Assembly: GCF_006539185.1 (NCBI RefSeq)
Contig: NZ_BJMN01000042.1
Location: 33,568-97,567, forward strand
DNA from: Streptomyces gardneri
GTDB lineage: Bacteria > Actinomycetota > Actinomycetes > Streptomycetales > Streptomycetaceae
Direction of reading: 5' to 3'
Length of the DNA stretch: 64,000 nucleotides
Both the position numbers and the translations under genes were made by a program. This document shows positions 59,112-64,000 of this stretch, one piece after another. The notes beneath the pieces were generated by a model that saw only the letters and a list, made by a program, of their open reading frames with translations, ran no database searches and was not told the DNA's origin. The stretch's first letter is position 1. Every line of letters begins with the position of its first letter.

Positions 59112-60116
59112 GTGCCCCGACCCTTCACCCTGTTCACCGGCCAATGGGCCGACCTTCCCCTGGAAGAGGTCTGCCGACTCGCCCGCGACTTCGGCTACGA
59201 CGGACTCGAACTCGCCTGCTGGGGCGACCACTTCGAAGTAGACAAAGCCCTCGCCGACCCCGCGTACGTCAAAGGCAGACGCGAACTGCTCGACGCCTAC
59301 GGACTGAAGTGCTGGGCCATCTCCAACCACCTCGTAGGACAGGCCGTCTGCGACCACCCCATCGACGAACGCCACCAGGCGATCGTCCCCGCCCGCATCT
59401 GGGGCGACGGCGAAGCCGAAGGCGTACGACGACGGGCGGCACGCGAACTCGCCGACACCGCACGGGCCGCCGCCGCACTCGGCGTCGACACCGTCATCGG
59501 CTTCACCGGCTCCTCCATCTGGCACCTCGTGGCGATGTTCCCCCCGGTGCCCCCGCGCATGATCGACCGCGGGTACGAGGACTTCGCGGAGCGCTGGAAC
59601 CCCATCCTCGACGTCTTCGACGCCGAAGGCGTGCGCTTCGCCCACGAGGTGCACCCCAGCGAGATCGCCTACGACTACTGGACCACCGGGCGGGCCCTCG
59701 AAGCCGTCGACCGACGCCCCGCCTTCGGCCTCAACTTCGACCCCAGCCACTTCGTGTGGCAGGACCTCGACCCCGTCGGCTTCCTGTGGGACTTCCGCGA
59801 CCGGATCTACCACGTCGACTGCAAAGAGGCCCGCAAACGACTCGACGGCCGCAACGGACGACTCGGCTCCCACCTCCCCTGGGGCGACCCCCGGCGCGGC
59901 TGGGACTTCGTCTCCGCAGGCCACGGCGACGTGCCCTGGGAGGACGTCTTCCGCATGCTCCGGTCGATCGGCTACGCCGGACCAGTCTCGGTCGAGTGGG
60001 AGGACGCCGGGATGGACCGGCTCACCGGCGCCCCCGAAGCACTCACCCACCTCAAGCGGTACGACTTCGACCCGCCGACCGCCTCCTTCGACGCGGCCTT
60101 CGGCAGCGGCGACTGA
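59112..60116 (+). CDS. Sugar phosphate isomerase/epimerase-fold (TIM barrel) enzyme
   Basis: 334 residues, GTG 13 bp after the previous stop with AGGAGGT. AP-endonuclease-2-type TIM barrel: FGYDGLELACWGDHF, FAHEVHPSEIAYD, LNFDPSHFVWQDLDPV, YHVDCKEA and VSVEWEDAG. Metal ligands are likely E179, D210, H213 or H234, and E295. Relatives isomerise sugars or split 3-keto-glycosides by beta-elimination. Next to a Gfo/Idh/MocA enzyme, the latter role is quite likely. The following secreted protein starts 77 bp on. Confidence 0.92.
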   Translation: MPRPFTLFTGQWADLPLEEVCRLARDFGYDGLELACWGDHFEVDKALADPAYVKGRRELLDAYGLKCWAISNHLVGQAVCDHPIDERHQAIVPARIWGDGEAEGVRRRAARELADTARAAAALGVDTVIGFTGSSIWHLVAMFPPVPPRMIDRGYEDFAERWNPILDVFDAEGVRFAHEVHPSEIAYDYWTTGRALEAVDRRPAFGLNFDPSHFVWQDLDPVGFLWDFRDRIYHVDCKEARKRLDGRNGRLGSHLPWGDPRRGWDFVSAGHGDVPWEDVFRMLRSIGYAGPVSVEWEDAGMDRLTGAPEALTHLKRYDFDPPTASFDAAFGSGD

Positions 60117-60193
60117 ACGCACCGAACAGCACCCACCCCACCCGCCCCGCCCCACTCCACCCCGTACGACCGGCCCCCTACCGGAGGACACTC

Positions 60194-63100
60194 GTGCACA
60201 GACAACGCCCCCGCACCAGGACCCCGCTCGCCGGAAAGACGCTCGCCACGAAACCCCTGGCCCTCCTCACCAGCGGCCTCCTCGCCCTCGCCGGCCTCAC
60301 CCTCGGCGCCCCCACCGGCCACGCCGCCGACACCGAGCCCCGTACCCCGACGGCACCGGCCTCCGCCTCCGCCTCCGCCTCAGCCTCCGCCGAGGAATTC
60401 CAGCAGGTCACCCTCGCCAAGGGCGCCCCCGAAGTCGGCGAACCCATGTCCCTCGCCGTACTCCCCGACCGCAGCGTCCTGCACACCTCCCGCAACGGCG
60501 AACTCCGCCGCACCGACGCCGCCGGCAACACCACCGTCATCGGCACCGTCCCCGTCTACTCCCACGACGAAGAAGGCCTCCAAGGCATCGGCATCGACCC
60601 GGACTTCGCCGGCAACCACGCCATCTACCTCTACTACGCCCCACCCCTCACCACCCCCGCCGGCGACGCCCCCAACGACGGCACCCCCGCCGAACTCGCC
60701 AAGTACGACGGCGTCAACCGCCTCTCCCGCTTCACCCTGAAGCCCGACCTCACCCTCGACAACGCCAGCGAGAAGAAGGTCATCGACATCCCCGCCACCC
60801 GCGGCATCTGCTGCCACGTCGGCGGAGACATCGACTTCGACGCCCAGGGCAACCTCTACCTGTCGACCGGCGACGACTCCAACCCCTTCGCCTCCGACGG
60901 CTTCACCCCCATCGACGAACGCCCCGGCCGCAACCCCGCGTTCGACGCCCGCCGCACCTCCGGCAACACCAACGACCTCCGCGGCAAGATCCTCCGCATC
61001 AAGGTCGCCGCCGACGGCACGTACACCGTCCCCGCCGGAAACCTCTTCGCCCCCGGCACCGACAGGACCAGGCCCGAGATCTACGCCATGGGCTTCCGCA
61101 ACCCCTTCCGCTTCAGCGTCGACAAGACCACCGGCATCCTCTACGTCGGCGACTACGGCCCCGACGCCGGCGCGGCCGACCCCGCCCGAGGCCCCGCCGG
61201 ACAGGTCGAGTTCGCCCGCGTCACCAAGCCCGGCAACTTCGGCTGGCCCTTCTGCACCGGCAACAACGAGCCCTACGTCGACTACGACTTCGCCACCGGC
61301 ACCTCCGGCGCCACCTACGACTGCGGAGCCCTCAAGAACGACTCCCCGCACAACACCGGCCTCGTCGACCTTCCCCCCGCCGAACCCGCCTGGATCCCCT
61401 ACAACGGCGACTCCGTACCCGAGTTCGGAACCGGCTCCGAATCACCCATGGGCGGCCCCGTCTACCACTACGACCCCGCCAACACCTCCCCGGTGAAGTT
61501 CCCCGAGGCCTACGACGGAGACTTCTTCGCAGGCGAGTTCGGCCGCCGCTGGATCAAGCGCGTCGACCAGAACGCCGACGGCACCGTCCAGTCCATCAAC
61601 CCCGTGCCCTGGACCGGCACCCAGATCATGGACATGGTCTTCGGACCCGACGGAGCCCTCTACGTCCTCGACTACGGCACAGCCTGGTTCGGCGGCGACC
61701 ACAACTCCGGCCTCTACCGCATCGAGAACGCAACCGGCGGCCACTCACCCGTCGCCGAAGCGAGCGCCACCAAGACCTCCGGCACCGCACCCCTCAAGGT
61801 CGCCTTCTCCTCCGCCGGAACAACCGACGCCGACGGCGACCCCCTCACCTACACCTGGGACTTCGGCGACGGCACCACCGCAGCCACCGCCAACCCCACC
61901 CACACCTACCGCAAGAACGGCACCTACACCGCCACCGTCACCGCCCGCGACACCACCGGCCGCACCGGCTCCGCCTCCGCACACATCGTCGTCGGCAACA
62001 CCGCACCCAAAGTCGACCTCCAACTCCCCGCAGAAGGAGCCCTCTTCGCCTTCGGCGACGAAATCCCCTTCAAGGTGACCGTCACCGACCCCGAAGACAC
62101 CACCAACGGCCCCATCGACTGCGCCAAGATCAAGGTCACCTACGTCCTCGGCCACGACAGCCACGGCCACCCCGTCACCTCGGCCAACGGCTGCACCGGC
62201 ACCATCAAGACCTCCGCCGACGGAGGCCACGACGACGACGCCAACATCTTCGCCGTCTTCACCGCCGAATACACCGACGGAGGCGGCGGCGGACAAGCCG
62301 CCCTCACCGGCCGCGACCAGGCCAAACTCCAGCCCCGCCACCGCCAGGCCGAACACTTCGACAGCCAGAACGGCATCCGCACCTACGACAAGACCCAGGC
62401 CAACGGCGGCCGCACCGTCGGCGACATCGACGACGGCGACTGGATCGCCTTCACCCCGTACAACCTCACCGGCGCGACCAAGCTCACCGCCCGCATCTCC
62501 TCCGGCGGCGCAGGCGGCTACCTCGAAGTCCGCACCGGCTCACCCACCGGCCCCCTCCTCGGCTCCGCACCCGTCCCCGTCACCGGCAGCTGGGAGACCT
62601 TCCAGGACATCGACGTCCCCCTGCGCGCCGTACCCCGCAAGACCACTCAGCTCCACCTCGTCTTCAAGGGAGGCGCCGGCGCCCTCTACGACCTCGACGA
62701 CTTCACCCTCTCCAGCACCCCCGTCGACCGCACCACCCGCCGCGTCCTCGTCTTCTCCAAGACCGCCGGCTTCCGCCACGACTCCATCCCCACCGGCATC
62801 ACCGCCCTCAAGGAACTCGGCGCCGCCCACAACACGGTCGTCGACACCACCGAAGAACCACGCCAGTTCACCACCAACAACCTCGCCCGCTACGACGCCG
62901 TCGTCTTCCTCTCCACCACAGGCGACGTCCTCGACACCGCCCAGCAGACCGCCTTCGAGAACTACATCTCCAACGGCGGCGGCTACCTGGGCATCCACGC
63001 CGCAGCCGACACCGAATACGACTGGAGCTTCTACGGCGGCCTCGTCGGAGCCCACTTCCAGTCCCACCCCCAGATCCAGCCCGCCACCGTCCGCACCGAG

Positions 63101-63958
63101 GACCACACCCACCCCGCCACCGCCCACCTCGACGGCCCCTGGCAGCGCACCGACGAGTGGTACAACTACCGCACCAACCCCCGCGGACAGGCCCGCATCC
63201 TCGCCACCCTCGACGAGACCACCTACCAGGGCGGCACCATGAAGGGCGACCACCCCATCGCCTGGTGCCAGACCTACGGCGGCGGCCGCTCCTTCTACAC
63301 CGGCGGCGGCCACACCAAGGAGTCGTACACCGAACCCGCCTTCCGACAGCACCTGCTCGGCGGACTCCAGTACGCCACCGGCCAGGTCAAGGCCGACTGC
63401 CGACCCCGGACCGGAAGCCGCAGCCTCTTCAACGGCGAAACCACCGAAGGCTGGAAGCAGGCAGGCCCCGGCTCCTTCGACGTCACCGACGGCGAACTCC
63501 GCTCCACCGGCGGCATGGGCCTCCTCTGGTACCAGGCCAAGGAATTCCGGTCGTACTCCCTCACCCTCGACTGGAAACTCACCGGCGACGACAACTCCGG
63601 CATCTTCGTCGGCTTCCCCGCCTCCGACGACCCCTGGTCCGCCGTGAACAACGGCTACGAGATCCAGATCGACGCCACCGACACCGCAGACCGCACCACC
63701 GGAGCCGTCTACGGCTTCAAGTCGGCCAACCTCACCGCCCGCGACCAGGTACTCCGCCCGCCCGGCCAGTGGAACACGTACGAAATCCGCGTCCAGGGCG
63801 AACGCCTCCAGGTCTTCCTCAACGGCGTCAAGATCAACGACTTCACCAACACCGACCCCGCCCGCTCCCTCACCACCGGCCACATCGGCATCCAGAACCA
63901 CGGGACCGCGGACCGGGCGGCCTTCCGCAACATCCAGATCAGGGAGCTCACCTCCTGA
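60194..63958 (+). CDS. Secreted multidomain sugar enzyme: GSDH propeller, PKD, CBM6, ThuA, DUF1080
   Basis: 1254 residues, GTG after GGAGGA. Signal peptide 1-44 or so, then an (SA)n linker. About 70-510: glucose/sorbosone dehydrogenase-like propeller (SHDEEGLQGIGIDPDFAGNHAIYLYY, CCHVGGDIDFD, GFRNPFRFSVD). About 517-600: PKD (WDFGDGTT). About 718-840: CBM6 (DGDWIAFTPYNL). About 849-1062: ThuA (VLVFSKTAGFRHDSI, GGGYLGIHAAADT). About 1075-1252: DUF1080, the 3-keto-disaccharide hydrolase domain (SLFNGETTEGWK...SGIFVGF...GYEIQID). It likely binds polymer, oxidises and cleaves sugars outside the cell, feeding the importer. Confidence 0.92.
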   Translation: MHRQRPRTRTPLAGKTLATKPLALLTSGLLALAGLTLGAPTGHAADTEPRTPTAPASASASASASAEEFQQVTLAKGAPEVGEPMSLAVLPDRSVLHTSRNGELRRTDAAGNTTVIGTVPVYSHDEEGLQGIGIDPDFAGNHAIYLYYAPPLTTPAGDAPNDGTPAELAKYDGVNRLSRFTLKPDLTLDNASEKKVIDIPATRGICCHVGGDIDFDAQGNLYLSTGDDSNPFASDGFTPIDERPGRNPAFDARRTSGNTNDLRGKILRIKVAADGTYTVPAGNLFAPGTDRTRPEIYAMGFRNPFRFSVDKTTGILYVGDYGPDAGAADPARGPAGQVEFARVTKPGNFGWPFCTGNNEPYVDYDFATGTSGATYDCGALKNDSPHNTGLVDLPPAEPAWIPYNGDSVPEFGTGSESPMGGPVYHYDPANTSPVKFPEAYDGDFFAGEFGRRWIKRVDQNADGTVQSINPVPWTGTQIMDMVFGPDGALYVLDYGTAWFGGDHNSGLYRIENATGGHSPVAEASATKTSGTAPLKVAFSSAGTTDADGDPLTYTWDFGDGTTAATANPTHTYRKNGTYTATVTARDTTGRTGSASAHIVVGNTAPKVDLQLPAEGALFAFGDEIPFKVTVTDPEDTTNGPIDCAKIKVTYVLGHDSHGHPVTSANGCTGTIKTSADGGHDDDANIFAVFTAEYTDGGGGGQAALTGRDQAKLQPRHRQAEHFDSQNGIRTYDKTQANGGRTVGDIDDGDWIAFTPYNLTGATKLTARISSGGAGGYLEVRTGSPTGPLLGSAPVPVTGSWETFQDIDVPLRAVPRKTTQLHLVFKGGAGALYDLDDFTLSSTPVDRTTRRVLVFSKTAGFRHDSIPTGITALKELGAAHNTVVDTTEEPRQFTTNNLARYDAVVFLSTTGDVLDTAQQTAFENYISNGGGYLGIHAAADTEYDWSFYGGLVGAHFQSHPQIQPATVRTEDHTHPATAHLDGPWQRTDEWYNYRTNPRGQARILATLDETTYQGGTMKGDHPIAWCQTYGGGRSFYTGGGHTKESYTEPAFRQHLLGGLQYATGQVKADCRPRTGSRSLFNGETTEGWKQAGPGSFDVTDGELRSTGGMGLLWYQAKEFRSYSLTLDWKLTGDDNSGIFVGFPASDDPWSAVNNGYEIQIDATDTADRTTGAVYGFKSANLTARDQVLRPPGQWNTYEIRVQGERLQVFLNGVKINDFTNTDPARSLTTGHIGIQNHGTADRAAFRNIQIRELTS
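60361..60390 (+). repeat. Hexamer repeat encoding a Ser-Ala linker
   Basis: Five CTCCGC-type hexamers (one reads CTCAGC) encode alternating Ser and Ala after the signal peptide of the 1254-residue protein. In frame, so variation would change only linker length. Confidence 0.8.
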
Positions 63959-64000
63959 CAGCCCCCTGACCACCCCCGAACGACGGTGGGCGGACCCGCC

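Overview
The window is a stretch of an actinomycete chromosome, almost certainly Streptomyces. GC is very high with G or C at nearly every third codon position. GTG starts are common, Tat-dependent lipoproteins are present, and many genes carry a TANNNT box 6-8 nt before the start codon (leaderless transcription). I see no rRNA, tRNA, CRISPR array, IS element or prophage. The gene content looks like ordinary chromosomal-arm accessory metabolism and regulation.

Layout. Positions 1-6400 hold an M20-type peptidase tail, an S9 oligopeptidase overlapping an LD-carboxypeptidase, adenosine deaminase (add) with a GntR/HutC regulator sharing an operator palindrome, and two small envelope proteins. Positions 6.3-11.2 kb hold two MFS transporters, each next to its own regulator (CGNR zinc-finger and ArsR type), then a TipA-like MerR gene. 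Positions 11.3-17.3 kb carry a GNAT, a DUF5107 protein, a small Cys-rich protein, a methyltransferase, a GNAT with an in-frame 9-bp repeat, and a Tat-exported sulfite-oxidase-like enzyme. Positions 17.4-27 kb carry a lysine-free aminotransferase-fold protein, two metallo-beta-lactamase-fold proteins, a DedA protein, a membrane-anchored phosphatase-family protein, a 50-residue protein and a membrane alpha/beta hydrolase. Positions 27-37 kb hold LtrA, small membrane and regulatory genes, pterin dehydratase, methyltransferases, a WYL regulator beside the apparent relic of a deleted gene, an AraC-NmrA divergent pair, a ricin-type lectin and an aldo/keto reductase.

Positions 37.2-42.0 kb are a branched-chain amino-acid-type ABC transporter in which both permeases and one ATPase are fused into one 947-residue protein. 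It is followed by a long-chain acyl-CoA ligase, a LysR/bile-acid-symporter divergent pair, an isochorismatase-like/ferredoxin-like pair, an SDR gene with a textbook MerR-controlled promoter, fdhD, a stand-alone KAS III, and a secreted protein plus class F sortase.

The most coherent system is at 52.8-64.0 kb. It comprises a ROK regulator, a complete ribose-type ABC transporter (ATPase, permease, Tat lipoprotein), a Gfo/Idh/MocA dehydrogenase, a sugar phosphate isomerase/epimerase-fold enzyme and a 1254-residue secreted protein. That last protein joins a glucose/sorbosone-dehydrogenase-like propeller, PKD, CBM6, ThuA and DUF1080 (3-keto-disaccharide hydrolase-type) domains. Together they suggest uptake and breakdown of glycosides through 3-keto intermediates; the substrate cannot be read from the sequence.

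Intergenic DNA carries several perfect palindromes that look like operators, short tandem repeats (7, 15, 16 and 18 bp) at gene ends, and a dispersed 36-bp hairpin whose two full copies show a compensatory base change.
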